Below, piece after piece: positions 1-10,158 of a stretch of DNA of 48,019 bases. The position numbers were made by a program, and so were the translations under genes. Position 1 is the first letter of the stretch. Each line of letters begins with the position of its first letter. This DNA comes from Letharia columbiana (lineage: Eukaryota; Ascomycota; Lecanoromycetes; Lecanorales; Parmeliaceae): contig NW_023501155.1 of the NCBI RefSeq assembly GCF_014066305.1, positions 1 through 48,019 on the forward strand, given 5' to 3'. The notes under the pieces were generated by a model. That model was given only the letters and a program-made list of their open reading frames with translations, did not search any database and had not been told where the DNA came from.

Positions 1-224
1 CGATCGTGATGTTACCAAGGAATCTCGTCTGGGTCTTTTCGCATTTGTTGGGATCAGTGGAAGATCGGCTGCATTCTAATTAGTAAAGGCTCATAGTGCA
101 GCTCAGACTGACGTTATGTAGTAGGGTTTAAAGCTACGATTTTTTTTCGAGAAGGAATTCTAATAAATAGCTTGTGAGACGTGCCTTGAGCGTGAAGGCC
201 AGCTTCAAGCTGGAAGAAGGGAAG

Positions 225-537
225 ATCCTGTGTATACGTCCAGCGTTGGGAAAGTTTCGTCTCGTCTTCACTTGGGGAGAATAGAAAGTCATCGGGTCCC
301 GTCAAATCTGGGACGGGGAGGTGTTCCATTTTGCAATGGGGGGAGCCGAAAATCGTCCGTCTCCGTCCAAGGTGGTAGGGAGGATGTTACGTTCTGCAAT
401 TGGGAGTCCGGGAAACCATCCGTCCGCTCCCAAGGCTGCAAGGAGGAGGATAAGGTTTGCAACTGAGCGAACGGAAAGTTGTTTGTCCCCGTCCTGTGTG
501 GCAAGGTGGGTATCGCCTCTTGCAGCTCGGAGAAGAC
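225..537 (-). repeat. 63-bp tandem repeat array coding 21-residue units
   Basis: About five degenerate units, each translating on the minus strand to a phenylalanine-led segment with a Gln-Leu-Gln core and ending in a Thr-Asp-Asp-like triplet (for example PWERTDG, PWTETDD, RWTYTQD). Periodicity is 63 bp, except for the unit at 351-288, which is 64 bp and so shifts the frame. Units before the shift are in the frame of the Clr5 protein; units after it are open in the neighbouring frame, which shows that the array was once longer as protein. Confidence 0.75.
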
Positions 538-1072
538 TGTTGAGTCTTCTGCTACGGGTGTGCGGATCTCAAAGCCGTCGGGAGTTCGCGGACTTGATGC
601 TGAGAAAGTGGTTTTAGCTAAAAAGGTTCTCATTTGTCCAAGAGAAGGAAAATACCTGGAAGTATTTGTCCGAAAGTTGTAGTGAACTCATGACGTCTAA
701 TTTGCCTCTGAACTCTCGCTTTTGGAATGACTTCATTATTGATGTAAACACTGCTATCTTTCCCTGCCCGCTTTCTCTCTGAAATCTTCCGTCCGACGCT
801 TCTCCAGTCATCTTTTTTTCGATATTTACGCATGCCCCAAATTTTGAAATGGCTCTCATACTGCGATTTGCTTGACGGAAATTAGTATGAGTGATACCGG
901 ATTTTTTCCCAAGACTCAGACTTCTCTACCTTTTCACAAATCCATGGGATCTGGCCATGGTGTCCATGAGGCCTCCGCGGCCTTCAAGTTTGAGATGATC
1001 TTTCACATACAGCGATTCAATTGTAGCCTTGTGACTCTTCCATTCAGGATCAGCCTTGTTACTGGTTGCCAT
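289..1072 (-). CDS. Clr5-domain protein with 21-residue tandem repeats
   Basis: Three-exon model: 1072-930, 870-656, 617-289 (228 aa). Exon 1 carries the start of a Clr5 domain (WKSHKATIESLY ... ARSHGF). Splicing the 59-nt intron (871-929, GTAGAG..CAAG, branch ACTAAT) restores the rest (SKSQYESHFKIWGMRKY), the family hallmark. The next segment (SVYINNEVIP, RQIRRHEF) and the SPRTPDGF motif in exon 3 are also usual in Clr5 proteins. Exon 3 then enters tandem 21-residue repeats on a 63-bp period (at 477-415, 414-352, 351-288, 287-225). The frame is lost in the fourth unit by one extra base, so the protein stops at 289 although the repeats go on in another frame down to 114. Clr5 is a fungal N-terminal domain of largely unknown function, often in putative DNA-binding proteins; the function here is not inferable. 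Weak point: intron 2 (618-655) is only 38 nt, short for fungi. Confidence 0.72.
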
Positions 1073-1669
1073 GTCCGACGTAAGGCTAAGTCAGAATGAA
1101 CACAACGAGGACTTTGAGTAGCTGTTTGAGATTGTCAAAGAAGAGAATGCAAATGTGGGCGGCAACATTAAGTGTCTGATCTATCCCATCCGGTGGTCTC
1201 GGATTTCGGTTCTGGCCAATGAAGGATTTCATTGTCAGCCGGCGCTACCAAACCACAGCCGCACCGCGTTGTCAGCAGAGAGTGATCGTACCCCGGTACG
1301 AGTAGAGCGAAAAAGGAAATATGTGGACGCATGGTGATGTGGACGAACGCCTGAGTGGTGAAATTGGATGCAGCCTTCTGCGAGGCGAGGTAATACTTTG
1401 GAAGTCCAGACTGCGGGCAGACATCTAATAGGCGGCTGCTTGGGGTCACGTGTTTGCTCTTGCATCGACCCTCTGCTTTGAATGGTTGTGGACACAATCC
1501 GAAATCATCCGGCCCGGATCGCCAAGCCTGCCAGAATGACGATCTCCGGAAGATCCTTTTTCATTGGAGATGACCCAAATCTGTATGCATCTTACGTTGT
1601 TCTCCGAAAGACAGGGAAAGTCAGCCCCAATATTCTCTCTGTCCCGAATCTGCCTCGCGGGGCTCTCAG
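1073..1669. other. Intergenic, shared upstream region
   Basis: No convincing gene. Several overlapping ORFs on both strands lack family features and have no intron signals. The stretch lies between two divergent genes (Clr5 on minus, small membrane protein on plus), so promoters of both are expected here. Confidence 0.5.
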
Positions 1670-1860
1670 TCCCAAATTTGGGTCGAGAGATTCTCCGTCC
1701 CAAATTTTAAGTCTCATAGCTCTATATCCCAAATCTGGGTTGGGAGATTCTTCGTCCCAAATCTTAAGTCTTATAGCTCTCTATCCCAAATCTGGGTCGA
1801 GAGATCCTCCGTCCTAAATTTTAAGCCTCATGGCTCTATGTCCCAAATCTGGGTCGGGGG
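1670..1860. repeat. 57-bp minisatellite (three units plus a partial one)
   Basis: Units start at 1670, 1727, 1784 and 1841 (partial). Each begins TCCCAAAT.TGGGT and contains a second TCC.AAAT copy about 29 bp further on, so each unit itself looks like a diverged dimer. A more degenerate half-unit precedes it at about 1640. The period is 19 codons and one plus frame is open through the first units, but a stop falls in unit 3. The array ends at the TATA-like box of the next gene. Confidence 0.85.
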
Positions 1861-1862
1861 AG

Positions 1863-1868
1863 TATATA
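1863..1868 (+). promoter_or_regulatory. TATA-like box
   Basis: TATATA 58 bp before the start of the small membrane-protein gene, directly after the minisatellite. Position and motif suit a core promoter, but no experiment supports it. Confidence 0.35.
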
Positions 1869-1925
1869 GCCAGTCCTAAATATGTCCTCGCTGGAGAAGT
1901 CAGAGAGGCGCGACTGAACTTGACA

Positions 1926-2333
1926 ATGTCCTGGCCAATAGCTGCCATCATCGCTCTCGTGTCTCTGTTGGCAACTTGTGCTCCTGTCCTACTTGTCATC
2001 TGGCGGTTCGCCGAGCAGAAGAAACGAATCTCCAGTAGGTGTGCTTCGAGACTCTTTTTGGATCTCGAGCAATTCTGACCTGCATCATCTACCATAGACA
2101 TTCTTCCTGACCCTCCTCCCTCATATTCGAGCGTCCATGCGCCCCACAGTCTGTGGTGGCGGTATACTATTCGTTCGGAGTCAAGACTGGAAGCGGTATT
2201 CGTTTCTCACGAGGCCCAACATGCTCTGGAACGGGCACTGCCAAATGACTGTAAGTATTTTGTGGACAGCGTCCAAAGATTGCCTCTCATATTTGGACTT
2301 TCCATAGGCTCTAACGGGAACATCAATGCTTGA
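1926..2333 (+). CDS. Small single-pass membrane protein with PPxY motif
   Basis: Three exons: 1926-2034, 2098-2250, 2308-2333; introns of 63 and 57 nt (GTAGGT..CATAG, GTAAGT..CATAG); 95 aa. Residues about 4-28 form one hydrophobic helix (AAIIALVSLLATCAPVLLVIW), followed by a basic RFAEQKKR stretch, which suggests a short outside N-terminus and a cytoplasmic tail. The tail begins with DPPPSYSSV, a PPxY motif of the type bound by WW domains of Rsp5/Nedd4-like ubiquitin ligases or their adaptors. The rest (SLWWRYTIRSESRLEAVF) matches no family I know. The three exons join in phase with strong splice sites, which argues for a real gene despite the size. Role unknown; a ligase adaptor is only a motif-based guess. 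Confidence 0.7.
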
Positions 2334-3104
2334 ACCTAAGCATCATTCTCAAGATGGGCTCAGCGGGCAGTGACGCCGGAGTGTAGGAGGGTGTTGGTCT
2401 GGCATTCTGGTTTTTGCTGTAGCAAGGCCAAATGGACGGCTGAAAGACTGATGGAACGAGATTGCGTCTTCTCGCACACGTGACCCAGGGAGGTATGACA
2501 TGATCTGGGTTGCCCATTCGCTTGCTTGTTCTTTCGTTTGTTCTCCTCCTTCCTTTCGACGAACACCCTTACGTGCTTTAAAACACAAAGATTGGAGTTG
2601 GCGGATACTCTGCGTAGCGTTGCGCTAGGAACAAACGCGTTGGACCATGTTTCACCCTTTTCTCACTTACTGAGAATTGATCCAATCCAGAGTCTCTCCG
2701 CTGGTGGCAAACACCGAACTCTGTGACAGCTTAGGAGGAAAGCTAAGATCTTGCTGCCGTACGACAGACTCCTCATGCCTTTCAATAGCGAAGTAGAAGA
2801 GCAGCGAACTTTTACCTGGACTCTATCAGGAAAACCGAAAGGGCAGGTGGATACACGTTTTCCCGGTTGATCTATTGGCGGGCCGTTTCACTACAAAATA
2901 ACCTACTTTACACAACAACACTCCGAAGTCCTTAATACACAATCTCTGGCTGCTCTTGTCATTAACTTCCTTCAACATCACTTTCAAATTTTACTCCCCT
3001 CTTTGCTGTGATCAGGGTACTTCTTCATCTCGGATTCTCGTTTCCAATCCACCCCCTAATTTATCAACAGACATCACCTTCCCTGGCTTGCAGCCCAAAA
3101 AAAG
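2334..3104. other. Intergenic
   Basis: Overlapping ORFs on both strands around 2320-2730 look like chance frames. The last 150 bp before the next start are pyrimidine-rich, as in many fungal promoters. Confidence 0.5.
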
Positions 3105-4253
3105 ATGCCGGTCGTGACTGATAAGCTCGGGCAGCAACTCGCAAGAGTCAATGGCGTAGTCATACCTTCGAAGCTCCCTGAAGGACAACAGCCATTGAAA
3201 GCGCTGAGAACCCGTCCTCGGTCTGACGGGAAATTGGATAGAGCTAGGGACAAGACATGTCCGATTTGCGGTCATACCAGCACAAGGCCGGAATTTATTC
3301 GATCACACTTTGTGGCATGTGTGAAGACGAACGGAAACCCCACCGGAGCACGCTGGGACGATAATTTGAATTTCATGCCTCGTCCTGACCTGGTAAAGCG
3401 CAAGCATAACGATGTAGACGAGAGGTGAGATGCCCTTCAATGTCAATCTCTGGCTTTACTGGCGCTTTCTGATGTGATTCAGTGACAACACCGACAGTCC
3501 CTCTTCGAAGCGCACCGCTCGTTCTCCAACCACAAAAGAGCAGCGAGACGTAAGACAACGTCAATACCGCGAACGCCTTGCTGCTGTTAATGGCGTCGTG
3601 ATCCCCTCGAGGCTAGCTCCAGGCGAGACCCCAACCCGAAGAAACTACGAGCCAAGCGCAAATCGCAAATACCAGTGTCCTATTTGCGGTGGATATTACG
3701 GAAGGAAGGAACATGTCCAGTCCCACTTTGCAGTCTGCGTGGAGACAAATGGCAATCCCACCGGCGCACGATGGGATGAGGCATGGAACGGTGCGCCGTC
3801 TCGTCCAGAACGGGCGAGTGCGAGTACGCAAGTCAGGTAAGAGAGTCCCCCACTCAGCTGATAGCTACTCGATCTGACCTAGGAATCAGCGAGGAGTCGC
3901 AAGACCATCAGATGCAAGATCTTCAGTCTGGAGATTATCAACTTAGTGACATTGGATACGATGGCCTCACCATGAACATGTCCCTGCTTAATGGCTACGA
4001 GCAAAATGAGCCTCAATCAACGTCTCCACCATCGAACAGCTTCGAACCTTACCATCCAAACATCGAAGACCTCGACCCGCAGCTTGTGTTTTCTTTCTCG
4101 GATGACTTGCAACCTTGCCACCCAACCGACCGCAAGGGAACTTCCACCGAACCCTACCATCCAGATCTCGGAAATCTTGACCCACAGCTTTGGTCTTCCC
4201 CCTCGGACGACTCGCAGCCGTACGACCCAAACCTCCGCATGGAAACAATTTGA
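3105..4253 (+). CDS. Tandem C2HC zinc-finger protein with acidic repeat tail
   Basis: Three exons: 3105-3424, 3483-3836, 3890-4253; introns of 58 nt (GTGAGA..TTCAG) and 53 nt (GTAAGA..ATCAG, branch CTGAC); 345 aa. Two copies of one module: a VNGVVIPS lead, a spacer, then CPICG with x12 to a SHF.(A/V)C segment (C-x2-C-x12-H-x3-C), then TNGNPTGARWD. Module 1 lies at about residues 13-87, module 2 at about 133-222. The C-terminal third is acidic and holds two more copies of a unit beginning EPYHP, with DLDPQL/NLDPQL and a Ser-Asp-Asp motif. Nucleic-acid binding plus an activation-like tail is a plausible role, not shown. A further acceptor at 3882 would put the tail out of frame, so 3889 was chosen. 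Confidence 0.75.
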
Positions 4254-5445
4254 CCAATAATGGAGCACTCCTCCTAAAGGTCCAAGAAGGCAGAAGTGTA
4301 TCGACTATGGTGAAGAGGCTTATACTACGCGCCACCTCTAACTCCGGAGGACCTTGAAATAACTGGAGTATCAGGGCATGCTTGACGCGAAATGGACGTG
4401 GCTTGTACATGTTGAGGAGGTGGGCATGGCTTTGACAAGGACCACGGTGCAGCGATCTCTGGTCGGACGGTCCAACGCGGTAGAGTGCTGGCGTTGTCGA
4501 CATTTGTTGTACTGTGAAACACAACTCTCAGACGTTCGCAAGGCTAGAGGTCACTAATGAGCGTACTTTTCCTATTACTCATCGTGAAGCGGTCGCAGTA
4601 CTTCAGAAGCACAGTTCCAGTATCCCGAAAAATGCGCCCGAGCCGTTCCCCAGAAACCGCCCCTACAAGTCCATCACATTTTCCAGCAAGGCGTCCGTTC
4701 GCCTTGCAAGCAGCGCTCTCGCTTGACTGCACTTAGGACAGCCAAAATTGATTGTCCCAACACGCTCCTCCTCTCCGCGCGGATTTTCGTCAGGTCCGCC
4801 TTCTTGCCCTTCATCGCCTTTCACATGGGCTCATCATATTTTTCTGCCCATTGAGACGCGTCATGCAACTCAGTGTCTGAAACGCCGCTGCTTGAAAAGC
4901 CACGTTCGTGTCATCAGCAGTCTACAAAGCGAAGTTCATATTCGCCTTTGGAAATTCCTTATTACCTGCCGCAGCCCTTGGAGGATTCAAATGGTTCTGC
5001 TTATAGGTGGGCATTAATAGATTGTGGGTGGGGGACGCGGCTGCGGCGAGGTAGAAAAGAACGGGAACGCATAATCACACTGCTCTTCAAAGCCTTTTTA
5101 TTGATTTGGTGTTTATCTCAGCCGTAAGTTAGAATAGCTCGTGCCAATGCAAATGGTGACTCTCCTGTGCGTCGTGTCTGTGATCTCCGCTGTCTCCTCG
5201 CTTCAATGGCAGTTCTTGGTGCTCACTGTATCTGCCACCAATTTCTCATTGCGGCAGACTCTGTATTGCATGGTCCACGCTCATATCTTGACCTGTTTAT
5301 GATCCATCGTGCTCAAGCGCCACCGTCTGATCTCCAGCGACAACGCAAGATTTCCATATCTGTAACAGCACCAAGCATCTACGTTCGTATCTGTTCGCAC
5401 AGACTGCCAGGCAGAGATCCAACGAGCTCCTCATTGATCTCGACC
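4254..5445. other. Intergenic
   Basis: Nothing convincing. Short ORFs at about 4514-4726 and 4748-5127 on plus, and 5167-5697 (antisense to a 2EXR pseudogene), have no family features. Confidence 0.5.
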
Positions 5446-6290
5446 TTAGTCCCTTTCCAGCCCCAAGTACTTCCTATACTTCCTAAAAAGCTCCTTCTCC
5501 GAGTCGTCTTCAAGGCCAACCACCTTGACGACAACCTTGCGCTTTGTCTCGACGTCGACAACATTGTCGGTCGTGGCCTCCCCACTACTTCCCACGTTCT
5601 CATCGACTCCCAGTCTGTAACAAGGTCCGTATTCAGCCATTTTCTCGCAGAACCTGCGGAGCGCTTCTTTGCGACAGCAGCCATGAGGGCAGAATAGATT
5701 TTCGACATTGAATACCAACGACTTTAGGTTTTTCATCTGAGATAAAAGCCGGTACTTCCATTTAAGTTGCTTAGGTAGACAAGGCTCCTGTCGTGGACTT
5801 CTTCTTTCATCTTTGTATGGCTCTATTGCCTTGACTTTCCGGCAGCTCTGGAGATCTTGATGTAGTAGAGCATATTGCCAGCGTCATTCAATGTCATGTG
5901 ACTGGAGATGTGACGGAAATGGCGGGCGTAGCTTAACCAAAAATCATTCTCCTCTCCCATCTCCCAGTGCTCAACATAGGACAAACGCCACACATTCTTG
6001 CCAAACAGGACACTTGCCGCTTCCTCCCGGATACCTTTACTGACACCCAGAAGGGCAACGCTTGGCCAGTCTGTGGCGTACCTTATCCCCGCACATGAAC
6101 GAAGATCTTGCTTCAGGTTGCACTCGACGCCTAGGCGTCCGATGCACGGTTTTGCTGGTTTGCGCCAGCTTTCTTGAATCTGTTCTCTCTCGTCGATATT
6201 CGGATAAGGAATGATGTCCCCGTCGTAGATTAGGCAGTACCCGTAGATCATATCGCGAACCTCTGTTGGAAGCTTCTCGAATGCAGACAT
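5446..6290 (-). pseudogene. 2EXR/F-box-like paralog, frameshifted
   Basis: Starts MSAFEKLPTEVRDMIY, almost the same as the intact copy at 6843-7679. It shares the SVALLGVSKGIREEAA and LFGKNVWRLS blocks and, at the other end, MKNLKSLVFNVENLFCPHGCC followed by the KKLF-like tail. The first frame stops at 5823 (GKSRQ, stop). The conserved C-terminal part (open from about 5830 down to 5446) is in the neighbouring frame, so one base has been gained or lost near 5830. I found no intron of normal size that rescues it. 2EXR domains resemble F-box N-termini and are expanded in fungi without a known biochemical role. It could still be a functional truncated protein of about 155 aa. Confidence 0.7.
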
Positions 6291-6579
6291 CTTGCTCTTG
6301 TGGTGAATTGAGAGATTGAGGTGATTGGATTGAAATGCTGAACTCAATTTAGTACAGTGAGATTTGAGCAAGTGAGGTGGGACTACCTCAACACTGTACC
6401 TCGTCAAGGATCCGCTGCAGGTGCAATGTAGCTATGTTGTGATGATTTGATGTGACCAGACAGGTGGACCTCTTGAGACTTATTGAATGAGCTGTGAATT
6501 GTGGATGAGATATGGAGGGGCAAGGTAGATGTTTTGGGTTCAGAAAGTGAGGTTCATGAGGGCGAGCACTAGCGCCAGG

Positions 6580-6594
6580 TCACGTGATGCCAAG
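6580..6594. promoter_or_regulatory. Conserved TCACGTGATGCCAAG upstream of 2EXR copy 1
   Basis: Palindromic TCACGTGA (bHLH-type E-box core) plus ATGCCAAG, 290 bp upstream of the start at 6290. The same 15 bases stand 315 bp upstream of the paralog start at 7679. Either a retained regulatory element or duplication residue. Confidence 0.4.
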
Positions 6595-6842
6595 CCGGAA
6601 CAGTTCGATTTACTCCGAAGACATGTCAAGAGTTGCTCGTATCAACTCCTATCAGCAAATCTATGCAGCATTACTGGGACAGATATCTCTCCCTTCTCTG
6701 TTGAAAGCTGGAAGCAACCAATGGTGCTATGTGTTGGAGACTAGCTTAGCCTTGCTAACATTGATCGCATGAAACCTCGATGTCCCTTGTCAAGTCTGGA
6801 GTCTAATAAACAGTCACCCTAACGCCACATCATGTCCATTAC

Positions 6843-7679
6843 TCAATCCACCTTCAAGCCCCATGTTTTCCAGAAGAGCTTCTTTTCTTTGTCATTCTTC
6901 AGGCCAAGAACCTTGACATCGGTCCTTAGCTTGGTCTCCAAGTCGCGGCCTTGCTCTCGCTCTGGCCTATACCACGGCCCGCTCGGTCCCAGAGATTCTA
7001 CACAAATCTGGAGAGCCTCACGGCGACAGCACCAGCTTGGACAGAACAGATTTGCAAAGTCGAACGACAGAGATTTAAGATCCATTTGGCGCAGAATGTT
7101 TCTCTTCGCTATGAAAGGATCCTTCAGTAAGCTCAGCTGTTCTTGGTGGATATTGGCTGTTCCTGCCTGGTCAAAGTGATCTGAGTCTTCATCTTCATCA
7201 ACGCGTTCCATACTCTGCATGCTGATATCTAGAAGTTGCGTTTCATCAATATCGCGAGCGTCGAAACTGGTGACAACCTGACGAAAGTATCTGGCATACG
7301 TCTCCCACAAGCGATACTTGTCATCCTGCGCGTAAGGTCTTGGAGAGAGTCGCCAAACATTCTCGCCAAAAAGGATGCATGCCACTTCGTCACGGATAGC
7401 AGAGTTGACACCGAGCAGAGCGACGCAAGGCTTGTCCTCGGTTTGGAAAGCTTCTCGCTTGACATGAGGATACCCCAGGAAAGCGTCGCGACCATCCTTC
7501 CGCACAGGAGGTTGTTGTGATGAAGAGGCCGTGCAATCGCTGACTTTGGACCCTCCTTTGATCTCTTCTTTCTCGTAGTCGTGGCTGGTAGGGAATGGGA
7601 TTATCTCTCCGTGGTAGAGGAGACAGTGTTCGTAGATCAGATCGCGGACCTCTCTGGGCAGCTTCTCGAATGCAGACAT
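6843..7679 (-). CDS. 2EXR/F-box-like protein
   Basis: Single open frame of 278 aa from MSAFEKLPREVRDLIY. The N-terminal 30 residues show the LPxEVRdxIY pattern of 2EXR domains. The block VALLGVNSAIRDEVA with ILFGENVWRLS (about residues 86-112) is the usual second conserved segment (a hydrophobic strand, then a helix ending in FGxN.W). The C-terminal part has FANLFCPSWCCRREAL and ends KTWGLKVD. No intron needed. It is the intact partner of the frameshifted copy immediately downstream, same strand, about 550 bp apart: a tandem duplication. Known members lack a demonstrated activity; SCF-type substrate recognition is only an analogy. Confidence 0.8.
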   Translation of the reverse strand: MSAFEKLPREVRDLIYEHCLLYHGEIIPFPTSHDYEKEEIKGGSKVSDCTASSSQQPPVRKDGRDAFLGYPHVKREAFQTEDKPCVALLGVNSAIRDEVACILFGENVWRLSPRPYAQDDKYRLWETYARYFRQVVTSFDARDIDETQLLDISMQSMERVDEDEDSDHFDQAGTANIHQEQLSLLKDPFIAKRNILRQMDLKSLSFDFANLFCPSWCCRREALQICVESLGPSGPWYRPEREQGRDLETKLRTDVKVLGLKNDKEKKLFWKTWGLKVD

Positions 7680-8600
7680 CTTGCTCTATGGCGAGGTCAG
7701 TCTTTGAAAACAGCGAGTCTCATCTCCGGGTGCCATACGTACATGAGTTTTTTTGGCGGGCAAGTGGTTTCGAGTATCCGCTCCAATGCTCAATGTCCCA
7801 CCTCAACTGGGATCCCTTGGGCCTATTGATGTGCCGGTTGCGAGAACTTGGTTGGGAAGTCTCCAGTGCTACTATTCCTAAAGTGAGAATAGGGAAAGGC
7901 TGTGGCGTGAGCGCAGACTTCCGAGGCTGCCGTTGATGAAACTTGGAGGAGGAAGAGGAGTTGTGACACAAAAGACGGACTATTAGCTCGAGATCACGTG
8001 ATGCCAAGGTTTTTCTCCACCGAGTTTCAGTTTCAAAAACGTTTCGAAGAATCTTGTGTTGGATCGAATGACATCCTGTTCAGCAGCAGTACTGGCAGCG
8101 CTATTGCTGTTGTCTATCACCATGGCTTAGATGACTGGTTAAGATGGCTTTTGGGCACCATGCGGCACTTTCAAACCTGTGTGAACAGCGTGGTCTGATG
8201 CCTTATTGCAACTGCTTCGTCTCACCAGACAGGCCGAGTTCGGCTCACGATATGAGCAGAGAGTCTAGATTTGCCTCATCCTCTACTGTGTTCTCGTTGC
8301 GCTTTATTCTCGCATACGCCGAATAAGATGTCAAGCGATTACAGTCATCTCTTAATCCCTCTTGAAAGAACGCTATGAGCTCTGCAGCATACTATTAAAA
8401 GAAGACTAACTCGTTCTATCGCTATTTCTAGATATGAAGATGTCGCTAGGCGCCCTTGAGCAAAGGCCGACCCCGCACTAAGGCACTTGACCTGCAGCTG
8501 AGTGCTCTTTCTGATCCCTTCAAATGGCTACCTAAACAACGCCTATCCTTCAACGTCTCTCGAATGTTGAGCACTTGATCTCAAGACCTATATATAATCG
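7680..8600. other. Intergenic between 2EXR gene and hydrolase relic
   Basis: No supported gene. Contains the TCACGTGATGCCAAG copy. ORFs at 7720-8326 are short and lack features. Confidence 0.5.
7994..8008. promoter_or_regulatory. Conserved TCACGTGATGCCAAG upstream of 2EXR copy 2
   Basis: Second copy of the 15-base motif, 315 bp before the start at 7679. Flanking bases differ from the first copy more than the motif does. Confidence 0.4.
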
Positions 8601-9423
8601 ATGAAACATGGCAACCGTAACGCTCCCAAAGCGAAACCCACAATCGTGATCGTCGCCGGCGCCTGGCACACCCCAATCTACATTGCCCCCCTTGCAACAG
8701 CACCCTCATCGCAATCCTGTCCCACTGTCCCTCTCGCCTTACCCACCTCTGGAAATGCCAAAGAGGTCTCATTAACGATGTCGCAATGATCACTTCTCGC
8801 TGGGAGGATGTGATTGGTGAACAGGGCAGAGATGTAGTCTTAGTCGTGCATTCGTACGGCGGCATATCCGGAAGTGCTGCCGCTGGGCCTTTCGTACGAT
8901 CCGTGAGGGAGAAGCAGGGAAATGATGGCAGTGTAGTTGCGATACTGTCCATGACTTCGCTAGCGATTCCAAAAGACACTTTCTATGCTGCGGGCGACCA
9001 GGGGGAAGCATGCGTCGTTTGTGATGGAGAATTTGCCTAGCATACCTTACTCGGAAACTCCACTGGCTCAATCTTAATTCCCTGAAACACGGTCGAATCT
9101 GCAACCCCGCAAATCCCCAGGACGTCTTCTTCAACGATATGTCACCACTCGACGCTCAATTCTACGCGTCCTAATTGGTGCCGCATGCGCTGGCATCCTT
9201 TGAGCAAATCATCGCCAATCATTGCTTCAACGACGCGGTGCCGTGTCCTTATCTGCTTTGTGAGAGAGACCATGCGGTCCCGCCGTTTGTGCAGGAGATG
9301 AACATCAAGAATATCGGTGAAGGGTGTAAGGGTGGAAAGTGGGATGCTGGGCATAGTCCTGATCTAAATCAGGTTGACTTAGTCATGACTTTGATCAAGG
9401 AGATTGCAAGGAAGGACGCTTGA
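8601..9423 (+). pseudogene. Alpha/beta-hydrolase relic
   Basis: Segments of one alpha/beta-hydrolase lie in order but in different frames. 8601-about 8740 gives PTIVIVAGAWHTPIYIAPL (strand and oxyanion region). About 8750-9040 gives GLINDVAMITSRWE, then VVLVVHSYGG with the nucleophile serine. About 9110-9423 gives YLLCERDHAVP (acid) and DAGHSP (catalytic histidine). The family is small serine hydrolases of the AB-hydrolase type. Breaks: a frame change between 8700 and 8760, another change or lost intron between 9040 and 9110, and a TAA at about 9172 where CAA (Gln) would fit, i.e. a CpA to TpA change. All three triad motifs survive, so the loss looks recent. Confidence 0.7.
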
Positions 9424-10158
9424 TGCGGAGCCAGTGCCAGGTGGATTCCGTCGGACAATTTTAACGTTCTTGGTTTCCCCTTGTCACTGGATTCTCAATC
9501 ATATCGCAAACGCCAACGATTGTGTACAGCGCGACTCATATATCAGAGTTATGTTGCGTGAGGTTTTTCTTGGACCTGCAATGGAAAAGGTACGAGGATG
9601 GACAGTAGGTTTGGAGGAGACCAGGTACTAGCCGCAGTTGGAGTGGTGAAAGTCCTGAGACGAATGCTTGTCTAGTTTCCTTCAAGGCTGAGAGGAGGTG
9701 AGTATGGAAGGCAGGCTGAAACCTTGACGCTTTCCACGCTTGATCCAGCCAGAGTTCAATCAAGTTCTGCTGTTTGTTGTTCCAGAGCTGACACTGTTTA
9801 GGCTTTACGAGCCGAAAGTCAGGACAACAAAAGATGAAGAGGTGCCAGGCCACGAAAGTATACGCAAGGTGAAGGTCAGCGGAAGAAAGCAACAGAACTT
9901 TTGTGGTCTATCCCTAGGTGGTCTTTTCGATTTTCGACGCAGTATACACGCCACTGTGATGAACAGGATATCAGGTTTTCACTCCGATCTCGAAAACTTC
10001 TACCATCTCCGAACTTCGGAGTCTTCAACAATCCTATGATAACCCAAAGAGTCTACCTCCCTTCTGCCAACATACCATCGTTGGAAAAGGAGCCTGTATT
10101 CATCCTGGCTCATCACAGAACTACCTGGTGTCTGGTGCCGAAAAGGTTGCAACACCTG
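9424..10158. other. Intergenic
   Basis: Overlapping ORFs on both strands (9536-9892 minus, 9740-10317 plus) lack family features. The plus ORFs after 10128 are antisense to the 2EXR gene. Confidence 0.5.

Noticed and set aside
5167..5697. 176-codon plus ORF
   Set aside because: Antisense to the 2EXR pseudogene.
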